Assembly: GCF_030867095.1 (NCBI RefSeq)
Contig: NC_081824.1
Span: forward strand, 119,668,162-119,732,161
Direction of reading: 5' to 3'
Source: Alligator mississippiensis
Taxonomy: Eukaryota > Chordata > Crocodylia > Alligatoridae
DNA length: 64,000 nt
The notes under the pieces were generated by a model. That model was not told the origin of the DNA. It saw nothing but the letters and a program-made list of their open reading frames with translations, and made no database searches. This document shows positions 1 to 10,008 of this stretch, one piece after another. A program made the translations under genes and the position numbers. Within the stretch, counting starts at the first letter, position 1; each line of letters opens with the position of its first letter.

Positions 1-960
1 ACTTATTCCCGTTGTCCAAATCATTAATAATATGACCCAAATTTATTTAACTTGTTAAAATGCAAGATCTTTGACCCCAAATGATACCTACAAGATCTAG
101 AGGAAAACACAAGAGAAACTGCTTTAATGATCTTATTTTAGACTGAAGTCTGTATCATCTCCACTTACTTTGAAATAGGTGTTAAAAGCATTTTGGGGTA
201 CAGACGTCTTTGTACAGGCAGACCACGCTAATTAAGTTCCAATCTCTTTCTAAAAAAGATGGTCCAACTGAAAAAAAAAAGGCTATGAGCTTTATGCAGA
301 CATGACTTAAAAGGTTCTGTGACCCATGTTATAAGGTCAAATTAGATTAACATAATGATCCATTGAATCGTGTGTGCTATGGGGCAAAAAAAACAATTGC
401 CACCTACATCATCAATAGAATGCAGCAATAGATAAATATGTTCTTCCTTCTCCCCTGTAAGATAAACCAAGGGAAAATTGTAAATTGCACAGCTGGGAGA
501 GGGGCGTGTTCAGTGCTCTTGGAATGATTCATCAATAATAACTGACTTCACATGATCACTTTTTATTCATGAAGAAGTCCCTCCATAATTCTATTTATGA
601 GAGTCTTGCTGAGGAGAGGGGCCGTTTCCGTCTTAATAACAGTATGGCATCACTGATTCTTCTGCATTAGTAAGGAATGATACAGAGTCATTCATGCACA
701 TATTCAGAGAGCCCATGGAAATTACCTATAATTTAAAATAGCTATATTTGAATAAAAAAGCATCACACAGAGGAGCTTAATGAAGGCTTTAAAAAGGAAA
801 GTATGTTAAAAATACACAGTTGGAAACATCTGAAAATAAGTAAAAAATTATAGCGAAATCTTCCTGTTGAGAGTATATAAATAGCATTGGTTTCACAGAA
901 TAAGAACTGTCAGAGAGGCCAAACCACCATAAAAGGGCACAGAACAGAACTAAGGAATCT
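1..960. other. Intergenic, no gene seen
   Basis: AT-rich sequence upstream of TNFAIP3. Open frames are short and show no family resemblance. I see no splice-flanked exon, RNA gene or clear repeat here. Confidence 0.6.
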
Positions 961-1307
961 AGGGCACCTACACTCATGCCCAACGCCTGCTCCAATGTGT
1001 GCTAATTAGCACATGTTGAAGCAAACTCAATTAATTGAGTCTGCTGGAGTGTGCTAATTAGCACACTCCAGTAGCCTCAGAATCATGTGTATTCAGTGTC
1101 CCCATGCTTCAAAATGGCAGCAGGGGCACTTTAACTAAAACTCATTGAACAAGCTTTAGTTAAAAAGCCCTTGCCAGCATTTTGAAGTGCAGGATGCTGA
1201 ATACACAAGACGCTGTGGCCACTTTAATTGGAGTGGCTCCCAGGAGCCGCTCTAATTAAAGCATTCCCTCCATCCCCCATTCTTGAGTACATGTAAAGAC
1301 ACCCCTG
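961..1307 (-). mobile_element. Palindromic MITE, copy A
   Basis: A non-autonomous DNA-transposon relic built from nested inverted repeats. It holds a perfect 16-bp palindrome at 1025-1040 and a perfect 26-bp palindrome at 1045-1070. A long imperfect inverted repeat is centred near 1150, with arms reading CTTCAAAATGGCAGC and GCCAGCATTTTGAAG. The reverse complement aligns along its length with the element at about 24490-24765 in TNFAIP3 intron 8, so this is a repeat family present here in two orientations. The ends are weakly related (AGGGCACCTACACTCATG against the complement of ACATGTAAAGACACCCCT). Superfamily not determined. Confidence 0.7.
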
Positions 1308-1490
1308 TAGCCAAAAAGAAGTGCTAAAGTTCAGGATTAAGCATGACCTGATAGTCTTCAAATGCTGATTTGGCATCCAGTTGAGCCACCTAAGGAACCT
1401 CAGGCCATTGCCTTATGTTTGTGGAGCTGTACTAGGAAAAGTTAGATGGAGGGGACAAGGTTTCATTTTGTTTCACAACTCCTCACGTAG

Positions 1491-1565
1491 ATATAGGGCA
1501 GGGGCAGGCAATTGTTTCAGGTGGAGGGCCACTTACTGAATTTTTTGCCCACCCCTGATATAGGT
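1491..1565. mobile_element. 59-bp hAT-type mini-MITE with 8-bp target duplication
   Basis: A tiny element spans 1499-1557. It starts CAGGGGCAGGCAA and ends TTGCCCACCCCTG, a 13-bp inverted repeat with one mismatch. It is flanked by ATATAGGG (1491-1498) and ATATAGGT (1558-1565), an 8-bp duplication with one mismatch. CAGGGG termini and 8-bp duplications are hallmarks of the hAT superfamily. With 59 bp it has no coding capacity and must have been moved in trans. Confidence 0.75.
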
Positions 1566-4500
1566 CCTAATCCTCTTTACCCACTCCCTTAGGATTCCCA
1601 TGTCAAGCCCAGGGGTATTGCTTCAACCCTAGGGCCAGTGTAACTCTCTTGCTAAGTCTCTCACTGGTTGCTTCTTTAACAATAAGGACATAACATTGCA
1701 GAAGCAGACTCTCCTACTCCTGAAAGCCATTTCAAGATGTTACTTGCTTCTGACCACTGCATGTAAGGAGTAAGGGTTCCCATCCCCATTTGCTGCAGAC
1801 GTACGTAATTGAGAAATTCTCCCTCTTCATCCAGAATGCTCCCACTGATTGGGAGGATTTGTTACCCCATGAATGACTGCTCCTCAGAGAAGCCACTTTT
1901 TCCATAGAGCCTTGTTGTATGTTTTTCCATGGATGACTGATTCACATGAATCCATAGCTACACACTCTCTCCCCCATATTTATCTTGAGGATATTTATTT
2001 ATCCCCCATATGTATATATTGAGGATGTAACCTTGGACAGCATATTCATGAGCCCAGGTAGTTCTGCAATGTGGTCACTTCCAAGAAGAAACTTCCTTCT
2101 TTAGAGGAAGGGGCTGTTATTTGTGGCTGTACAGCACAGAAGGTTCACAAACACACCAGTTCCAGGAGCAGTTCTGGGCTGTCTAATGATCTTGACTTAC
2201 TGACAATTTGCTGATCTACACTTTTGGATCATAGGAGCATGTGTATTGAGATCTTCTGAGATCCAGTGGACATAGAAGAGCCAGAAGAAAGTAAAAAGCA
2301 TGGGTCACACTCTAAGTGAGGCATTAATATCATTTAGTTGCATGTTTGCTCATGAATGAAGGGCAATGTCATGGCTGCCAAATTGTCTGATAAAGTGAGA
2401 GTTCTCTCCTTCAAGTCCTGATGCTGTTTTAGAGTGCTCTACTGGTGTATCCAGTAGTCTGGTCAAAACAGGTCAACTGCCCCAGTATGCAAACTGATCT
2501 AAAAAATCACATTGGCTCATGTTGACTAAGGGTCAGCCAGTTCCCCTGTCAAACTGAAGCTGATGGGTGTGAAGTGTTGATCAATGTGGATGGAGATGGT
2601 AGGGCCATCTCTGCCAAGAATTCTTGGGAACATTCTCCCTGTATTATCATTTGTAAAGCAGTCATCCTTAAAGCCTCTAAACCTAATCTGGATTCCATTG
2701 AGATATACAGAAATTCAGAGCCAAATACAATTAGGGTACTTAGACAGGGCAGGAGCAGGGATCAAACTTCCCCCTCTGTTTGTATGGTGCCTTTGAGCAA
2801 AGGCCTCTCAGAGTTCCCACAGTATAAGCCGTAAATAATAGTGAAAGTCTCTGCTTCAATAAATTTACAATCTGAAGTAAATAGATAAGGCAGACAGAAG
2901 TGGAAGAAAGGAAATATTATCCCCATTGCTGCTCCAAACGTCCCACGCCATTAAAGGTGGGCAGCAAGTGCAATTATCACTAGCAGCTAGATGCCTACTC
3001 TGAGGAGAAGCAGGTATTTGGAGACATCCATGTGCACAGTCTTTCTTCTTGGTTCTCTCTAGGTGCCTCCTTGTTGGACTCTGAATCACCTTTTGGACAT
3101 GTGTAACCCACCCTATTCACTCTGTAGAGATCCTAGGCCCCTATCCCATTTATCTAGATCATCCTCCTGGGGTTGAGTCTTGTATTTCAATATGCTGAAG
3201 GCTAACTGGAAGCAATTACAGGGTTGGATCTGGATCTAAGAGATTAACTGATTCTATGAATTCACACAGAAAGAGTCAGCTGTAACTGAACTGAGAACTG
3301 AACCAAAATTAAGACCTAATTCAGTGACTTAACCCCAAGATCAGTCTTTCTTTCTGACTGTGCACCAAAATGCATTAACAGCATCTTCCTAGATTCCCTG
3401 ATAGGTTTAAAATGTTTTCCCTTTATGTTGTGGTATTTTTGTTAGCTTTTAGGACTTTATACCGCGGTTTACACATTTTGTTTGATTATTAATACTAGGC
3501 TTTGCTGCCTTTGGCCAACTGCAACATTTTAGCTATATATATTGTGCAAATCTGTGCAAAAATTTCAAGTTGCTCCTGTTGCATTGATCTTCATATGATG
3601 TGCTTAAAAAACAAAGAATGAAAAAGATGAGGAAGGCATGATGCAGTGCCATGAGGCAGCTAGCATTGTAAGTTAGCCTCTAAAGCTGACTCTCCCCAGG
3701 GAATGCCTCAATGGAAACCTTGATTTAATTTTATTCTATTCAGATGAGTACAATGGAAAATTCACAAAATAACTTTAGCTCTTGGTAAATGATCAGAGAT
3801 GAGTTTGGGTATTTTTACCAGTAGTAAGTAGTAACTCAGTAGTTGACTCAGTAGTAAGTACCAGTTTTACGTCTGACTGCCATTTTAGGGATTTTCCTCC
3901 TCCTTTGTCCTATGCACAGTCAAGCACTTCTCAGCAATGACCCTCAGTCAGGAAAAGGAGTCCTGGAAGACAGGGCTGCTGAACCTGAATGTGACCTCAA
4001 GCAGTGCTATTGCAATAAAAGGGATTTCCCTCTTTTCCTTCTCATTCTCTTCCTCTCTTAGAGATGAATCACACCAGCCGCAGGACCATTTAGGGCTAGA
4101 ACCTGATAACCAGGTTTTCGGAACTCAGTTGCTATTATTGTTATATTTCATATCAGTTTTGTGCACTGGTGTCATTGTCTTTGAATTAGCCCTTTTAAGC
4201 TCAGGGTTAGCCAGGTCCTTTGAGGTAAAGGTGTTGCCAGAATATGAAGGGTGTCACCTTTCGTTTTGATATCTTTTATAATTACATTCTTAGGGATTAA
4301 TATTTGGAAATGATGATGGCAATTAATGTATTTATTTATTGTGTTTTCACAGGGCCTTGGCACTGCGGTCAGGAACCCATTGTACTTATTGCTATAAAAT
4401 CAATGTACAAAAAGATGATTGCAAGTGAATTCTTGCTGGCCCACTGATGAGGGGAAGAGAGGGGAAAGACCTATACTATAAACACAACCCCTAACTAAAG

Positions 4501-6150
4501 TGCTGCTTATTTTTCAGCTTATCAAGGAAAAAGATAGGAATCATACATGTTTAGATATCTCTGGTGTGTACTAGCAACAATGATCTCTTGCCTTGTCAGG
4601 CTTTTCCTGAGAGGCAGTGGCTTCATCATAGGTATGCATTTCCCCCAGGCTATTCATTAGCTGCCAGGTAATATGTGATGTCATATATAATTCCTTGCTC
4701 ACACTCATTTCCACTCATTCTTCCCTCTAGGGCTACAACTGAGGGGGGAGCAGTACCACGTATTAAACTCTTGGCCGCTGTTTCATGTGTATATCAGGCA
4801 CAGCAGGAAAACCACACCTCCAGTGCTGAATCACTTAGACCCTGACCTTTAACAGTAGTGCACCTAACTCCCACTGAAATTATGCTAGATGAGAAGCACT
4901 GAATGCTGATGCTTTATAGAACACCTTGCTTTCCAAGACAGCACAGAACCTACAGGGAAAAAGCCCGAGAAGAGACTAATTAGGAGTGAACTACAAAGTT
5001 GTAAATGATAACACTAGGACTATCCTGTTTCCAAGCACAGCCCTGCTTCAGTGAACACAAGGCAGAGAATGAGAGGACAGGTGAGTTTATAATACCCACT
5101 TCTGAAAGACCCACCTGTTCCATGAAGCATTCCCGGTTTGGGCCTGATAATGGAGGATGCTGAGCAACACCAGCTCCCAATGAAGTCAATGCAAGTACGA
5201 GGTGCTTGGTACCTGAGGCAGAATTCAGCATCTCGGAGAAGAATGTCTGTGATCACTATGTGGTACGCCAGTGCACTGAATGGTATTTGTTCCTTTAGGT
5301 TGGAAGCGCTCAGGGCTGGACTCTGATATCTGTCCAGCACAGACTACTTCCATAATAACAGGAGGTGCATTACATATTGTGGCTACTGGACTTTTCCATT
5401 TAGCAGTTGCATTTAATAACACTATTGTTTTAAACTATCCGGTACTTAATTAACATAACATTGTTTATATAATAGGTGTGCCTGACCATTTCCAAACCAT
5501 ACTCTTCCCTGATACGATAGATCATAATCCTCACATAACTGACTGACTTTATATAGACAAGTAAGGACCACACAGGAACTGCAGAGCTGGCTTGAGACAC
5601 ATTACAGCACTAAAGGCCCACGTCTAGATCCCCAGCTTCTGGAGTCACATTGACTACATCAAGCCCAAGCCTGCATTTCTGTGCTTCATGAAACAAGGCT
5701 TTCTGAGAGGAAAGTCTGAATGCTGAAAAGAGTATAACCACACCAATAACAGCTGCTTGAGTGTGGAGACAGATTGAAACAAAAGCTGTGAATGGGTTGA
5801 AAAGATTCTGCTCTTCACAGTGAGTCTCTGCTTAAAGTAGAAACTCTATGGGTGACAGGAAGAGAGCACAGTGGTCCTGGCTCGCTCACCCACATACAGA
5901 CATCCTCCAACAGCTGAGGTCAATACTATGAGCCACCTATCTCCTTGTCTCTATATGGGGACAAGCATGTGACCACACCACTCATGATGATGACTACTAC
6001 TGCTACTCAGGGAGAGAAAGAGCCCCTGACAAGTGCCAGGCTAAGTGATGGATGGAGCCATGATCATGGCAAAGTGATTAGCACCTTGGGTATCAGACAA
6101 CCTCATTACAACCACAGATTTGCGAATAGCCACTTCTGCAGACAAGGCAA
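1566..6150. other. Intergenic, no gene seen
   Basis: About 4.6 kb of unique-looking DNA upstream of the TNFAIP3 promoter. The open frames at 2574-2834, 3937-4269 and 4980-5422 are short, overlap on both strands and resemble no protein I know. Distal regulatory elements could lie here, but I cannot point to one from sequence alone. Confidence 0.5.
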
Positions 6151-6212
6151 GAATCACAGAACCATAGGGTGGGAAGGGACATCAGGGTCAAGCCTGCCAG
6201 CTGTACCACCAA
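6151..6212 (-). mobile_element. CR1 LINE 3'-end fragment
   Basis: The segment reads AATCACAGAACCATAG followed by GGTGGGAAGGGACATCAGGGT. This is the reverse complement of the usual CR1 3' end, where a 'ccctTCCAgcCCTA' block is followed by a tail of ATTCTATG-type repeats. Only about 60 bp is recognisable, so this is a short, 5'-truncated old copy. Confidence 0.65.
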
Positions 6213-6750
6213 TTTTGTAGCAGTACAATGGTGTCACATAGGGATGTAATTTTATATAATTAGATAAGTTCAAGCCCTCACATGGACACAGCCCTATAGT
6301 GGTATAAAGATGCCTTCTGTGGGATAACGCGTTGTATGGATACAAGTACCATTACACCCGTTGAGCTTCGACGACACTGGCAGGAGGCAGAGCAGCACCA
6401 TTTCAGGTCTCCGGGTGTCTAGTTAGAGCAGTACAGCTTCTCCGGCTCCATAAGACCTCTGTGCAGCAGCAGAAGCAGCTGCAGGCTTGGGACACTTTTC
6501 ATTCAGAAGGCATTTTGCATTTAGCCATTAGGCCACGCATTCTGATTTAAGGGCATGCCCACGTGGCCATGCCTGGGGCTAAATACAGCAGCAGGAACCA
6601 CAGCGGGCTGCTGAGCCCACGCTTGGGTTTGCCACATGGAGCTCCCTGGGCTAGCACCAGCAGGGGACACCAAAGGCGAGGAGTTTTGCATGATGGCTTG
6701 TGCTCCCCTCCTCCCCACCACCTCACTACAAAGCCCCTCCATACACACAG

Positions 6751-6885
6751 GCAAGGGTCTTTGAGTATCTGTGGTATCTTTTGTTAGACCAACTGACTAG
6801 TTGGGGGTGGGGGGAACAAGTGCTTAGCAAGCTTTGGCGCGCAGCCACCCTTCTTCAGGCATTGGGAGTCTGTGAAGCCTTGCCC
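6751..6885 (-). mobile_element. Penelope-like terminal fragment (CTGAAGAAGGG family)
   Basis: On the + strand the block reads TATCTTTTGTTAGACCAACT, then AGCAAGCTTTGG, then CACCCTTCTTCAGGCATTG. The same order occurs at 55130-55245. Reversed, it contains CCTGAAGAAGGG, a short hairpin and AAAGCTTGC. That layout parallels the ends of the other Penelope-like fragments here (CTGATGAAG, hairpin, GAAAGCTT). It lies about 250 bp upstream of the A20 promoter. Assignment to Penelope-like elements is inference from this shared terminal structure. Confidence 0.5.
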
Positions 6886-7105
6886 CAGGCAGAAACCCCC
6901 CGTGGCTGCAAAGCGGAGGGGAGGGGAAGGAAAGTCTGAATGCAGCCACCCGGCCTCCCCCCGGACCCAAAACGCCCCGGGCTGACTCAAGAGGGGACAA
7001 CCCCGAGGTGCAGGGAAGGAATTTCTCCCGGCAGCACCAGGTAGCAGGGCCCGGGCGCCGGCGCAGGCGCAGGGGGAAGGGCCAGTGCCGGGCGCAGGAG
7101 CAGGC

Positions 7106-7122
7106 GGCGCCCCCTGGCGGGC
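7106..7122 (-). promoter_or_regulatory. CTCF-like motif in promoter
   Basis: GGCGCCCCCTGGCGGGC closely follows the reverse complement of the CTCF core (CCASYAGRGGGCGC type). It lies about 50 bp upstream of the kB pair. Binding is inferred from the motif only. Confidence 0.4.
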
Positions 7123-7169
7123 TGAGGGAGCCCCCGCCGCCGCAGCTCGGGCTGCGGTTGTCACATGTC

Positions 7170-7179
7170 GGAAAGTCCC
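7170..7179 (+). promoter_or_regulatory. NF-kB site 1 (GGAAAGTCCC)
   Basis: GGAAAGTCCC fits the kB consensus GGRRNNYYCC. From memory, this 10-mer is one of the two kB elements of the human A20 promoter. Confidence 0.85.
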
Positions 7180-7192
7180 CGGCCCCGGGCGT

Positions 7193-7202
7193 GGAAATCC
7201 CC
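7193..7202 (+). promoter_or_regulatory. NF-kB site 2 (GGAAATCCCC)
   Basis: GGAAATCCCC fits the kB consensus and starts 23 bp after the start of site 1, so the two sites lie roughly two helical turns apart on the same face. As a pair they would provide the NF-kB-driven feedback induction of A20. Confidence 0.85.
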
Positions 7203-7234
7203 GCGCGCGCGGGGGTTTCTGCTCAGTAAAACAG

Positions 7235-7453
7235 AAAGGAAAAAACAAGCGGCCCGCTCAGTCTCGCCTGCTCCCCGCCACGCAGCGCCAGCGGCAGCAG
7301 GGAGGGGGCGGCGGACGACAGCAGCGCGGCGCTCAGGCAACAGCAGCGAGCGGGGAAAGCGGCGGATTGATGGGTCCCGCGCTCCAACGCGCCGCCCGGG
7401 CCTGAGGCGGCTGGCCGAGCTCCCCGCCTGCGGCTGCGCCGAGCCGAGCCGAG
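7235..7453 (+). other. TNFAIP3: TNFAIP3 exon 1, non-coding 5' UTR
   Basis: The start is approximate, placed downstream of the kB pair. The 3' edge is GAG followed by GTGAGG at 7454. The donor sits in four tandem GAGGT pentamers (7451-7470), giving four equivalent donors at 7454, 7459, 7464 and 7469. Choice among them changes only the UTR length by multiples of 5. Exon 1 joins exon 2 at 14215, 15 nt upstream of the start codon. That intron is about 6.8 kb. Human A20 also has a non-coding first exon. Confidence 0.7.
7370..7405 (+). CDS. Upstream ORF in exon 1 (11 codons)
   Basis: An ATG at 7370 (context GATTGATGG, with G at +4) opens a frame of 11 residues (MGPALQRAARA) ending in TGA at 7403-7405. 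It lies wholly inside the presumed 5' UTR exon. It is the only ATG I see between the kB sites and the donor. If the transcript starts upstream of it, it could lower A20 translation. Expression is inference. Confidence 0.35.
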   Translation: MGPALQRAARA

Positions 7454-7599
7454 GTGAGGTGAGGTGAGGTGAGGGCGCCGCTGCTCCGGGCTGGTGCGGG
7501 GGGAGGGGGCACGGGGCCGCCTTTGTCCCTGGAACGTTCATTGTGCGCGGGTTCGCGGGTCCGCGGCGCGGCTCGGACACGCACCACGGTGGACGCACG

Positions 7600-8560
7600 G
7601 AGAAAAACACCGGGCAGACGCAGCATGCACGGAACGGACCGGGACACGCGCAGGACGGACACCCTCAGAGGAAACGGGGCAGACACCTGGGATGGGCACA
7701 AAGGAAAAATGCGTGGCAGACACAGAATGGACAGGCAGACATACGCAGGACAGACGGAGGATGCACAGAATGGACAGGGACACACGTAGGACAGACGTAC
7801 ACATGAGACAGATGCCCTCAGAATAAAGAGGACGGACATCTAGGATGGACACAAAGGAAAAACGTGTGGCAGACACAGACGCACAGAATGGACAGGGACA
7901 CACATGACAGAAATACGCAGGGTGGACACAAAGACGCACGGGAGAAACATGGGGCAGATGCATGATGCACAGAATGGACAGGGACACATATAGGACAGGC
8001 ACAGGACGGACACCTAGGATGGACACAAGGAAAAATGTGTGGCAGACACAGGACACAGATTGGACAGGGACACATGTAGGGCAGTCATACACGTGGGACA
8101 GGCACAAGGACAGACACTGGTAGAATAAACAGGATGGACACCAGGACTGGCATGCACAGGACAGATGCCCAGAATGGACAGACAGGAAAAACATGGGACA
8201 GACACAGGGTGCACGGAATGGACAGGGCCACACACAGGAGAGAGATACACAGGACAGACTCACATGGGACAGGCACAGGACAGACCCCCCAGGATGGACA
8301 CGCAGATGCATAGGAAAAATGTAGGAAAGACACAGGATGGACACAGACTGAATAAACAGAATGGACACAGGGACACACACAGGATGGACACAGACTGAAT
8401 AAACAGGATGGACGCAGGGACACACACAGGGCAGCCATACACAAAACAGGACACACATAAGATGGACAGACAGGACACGCAGAATGGACACAGAGAGAAT
8501 AAACAGGATGGACACACACAGAATACACAGGACATGCGGAATGGGCACTCGCACCCACAC
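7600..8560. repeat. Purine-rich minisatellite in TNFAIP3 intron 1
   Basis: About 960 bp of degenerate tandem units based on GGATGGACACA, ACAGAATGGACAGGG and ACACACGTAGGACAGAC. A higher-order period of roughly 150-175 bp is visible: the block GATGGACACAAAGGAAAAA followed by GTGGCAGACACAG recurs at about 7691, 7844 and 8018. The + strand is A/G-rich with few T. Units next to the promoter keep CpG (GACACGCGCAGGACGGACAC at 7643) while distal units read GACACACACAGGATGGACAC (8372). The array starts about 150 bp after exon 1. It creates long meaningless open frames on both strands. Confidence 0.9.
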
Positions 8561-9183
8561 ATACACATACTCCACCCAGGCCATCTGTGAGTTATGTAAC
8601 TCATAACAGCTCATTGAGACACCCATTGCTCTGGGTGGTTTTTTTTTTGGTGTTTTTTTTTTAAGGTGGTTCAGAAGGCTTAGTATCCATCCCCATCCTG
8701 ACAGGTATAAAAAAGGAGAGGGGCAGGGGTCATTGTACACTGGAGGTGGCTGAAAAGTGGGTGGGCTGTTACAGCATTGGCCACAGTGGGAATCAGTTTT
8801 GTGCAGATTCCCTGCTGCTTAAAGTGGGAGGGGTGCAGACACAGAGCAGGCAGAGCTCAGACTAAGATGCCTGTAGTCTGTATTAACATGACACAGAGCC
8901 TTACAACAGAGGAGTAAGATGTTCCACTCCAGGCAGCATTCACATCTCCAGAAGTGAGGAGTATCTGGGGTACTAACTACTCCCTTTATCTGCAGTAAGT
9001 TGCTCTTTGTTGGATGCAAACCCACTCTCTTGCTACCTAGCGACTAGGGATCATAATATGGCCTGCTGTGGGCCAGCCTGATGCCTGTAGACTGAAATCA
9101 GGGGTAAATTATTCTCATGTGTTGTGTGTCCTCAGCCTTGGGGAAGATAGGCTGCCTTTAGCATTTGAGAAAGGTATTTAGCC
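8561..9183 (+). other. Intron 1 segment, nothing distinct
   Basis: Intronic sequence between the minisatellite and the Penelope-like element. Two poly-T runs lie at 8641-8663. No exon or recognisable repeat was found. Confidence 0.5.
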
Positions 9184-10008
9184 ATGTTAGTCTGATGTCA
9201 GGCAGAACGCAGGGTAGATTTGCATCTTCTAGACTAAATCAGATAAGCAGCATAAGTTTTTTGTAAGCTCAAGTTCACTTCATCAGATATTGTGTAAGGA
9301 CAAACATGTTTGATGATCATTCATTCTTACACAAAAGAATCCAATGTATAGACTGGCATCTGTGCCTCCTCATTAATACAGACCACATCACAGGACTGAA
9401 TAGCACAGATAACAACACCCAGGTTCATTCCCTTGCACCTCTGCCAACATCATTACCATTATCTGCTTACAGTGCCCCTTTGCTAGCTACATTGGACAGG
9501 CAGGTTGATCTGTATGTGTAAGAATGAATGAACACTGACCAAACATCAGCTCCAGAAAGGCACTTGGACTTGTGGCAGAACAGGTCAGCCTCCCAAGACC
9601 TTCTATCACTGACCTCAGGGTAACTGTTTTTAAGCAGCACAACTTTAAAAAACAATTTGAACAAAAAATTGCAGAGCAAGACATCATCTTCAGACTGGAT
9701 TGTGTTAAGTGTGGTTTAAACAGGGACTAAGGATTCTTATCCCATTACCTGGATTAGGTTTTGTGACTTTGTTCCCATGGTTTTATTTATTGCTTGCTTG
9801 TTTGCCTCTTCCAGCATGGCCCCAGTCTCTCTGTCCTCCTCCTCTTCCTGCCTTTTGTATTCCAAGCACCGTCTCCATTTTATACATTGCTCCATGCTTA
9901 TCCTTTCATAGCATTTGATGAAGTGAGCTTGAGGTCATGGAAGTTCATGCTATTATATATATTTATTATTTAGTTAGTCTACAAGGTGTAAATCTACTTT
10001 CTTTCATT
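9184..10008 (+). mobile_element. Penelope-like element remnant with inverted ends
   Basis: The left end (9184-9300) and right end (9905-10008) are inverted copies of one another. The left reads ATGTTAGTCTGATGTCAGGC...CACTTCATCAGAT, and the right reads GCATTTGATGAAGTGAGC...TAGTCTACAAGGTGTAAATC. Between them, 9511-9700 carries a broken reading frame (R-M-N-E-H ... PNISSRKALGLVAEQ ... ITDLRVTVF). It aligns with the fragment at 59426-59530 (R-M-N-E-N ... DISCRKTQKPVAKHFNLPGHSIADLRIAV). That pattern resembles the C-terminal GIY-YIG endonuclease region of Penelope-like retroelements, and inverted terminal copies are also known in that group. Stop codons show it is dead. Confidence 0.6.

Larger units (their letters stand above)
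7100..7234 (+). promoter_or_regulatory. TNFAIP3: TNFAIP3 core promoter, CpG-rich
   Basis: The only strongly CpG-rich stretch of the window covers about 6950-7600. Within it, two NF-kB-type sites (7170-7179 and 7193-7202) lie 13 bp apart, preceded by an E-box core CACATG at 7162-7167. No TATA box is visible downstream of the kB pair, and a GC box (GGGGGCGG) lies at 7304-7311 inside the presumed first exon. The arrangement matches what is known of mammalian A20 promoters: TATA-less, two adjacent kB elements just upstream of the start, and an E-box. Transcription probably begins within about 50 bp downstream of the second kB site. Confidence 0.8.

Noticed and set aside
6784..7610. Several 100-150 codon frames on both strands around the promoter
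   Set aside because: GC-rich DNA has few stop codons. The frames overlap on opposite strands, are low-complexity (Pro, Ala, Arg) and sit on the promoter and first exon.
7600..8560. CRISPR-like array
   Set aside because: Units are degenerate, contiguous and lack spacers of constant length. This is a vertebrate minisatellite.
7538..8740. A 400-codon open frame on the - strand, rich in Cys, Val, Ser and Pro
   Set aside because: It runs through the minisatellite, and its periodic peptide (repeats of SILCVS/CVCP type) follows from the tandem DNA units. Open frames also exist on the + strand. No domain, no splice or start context.
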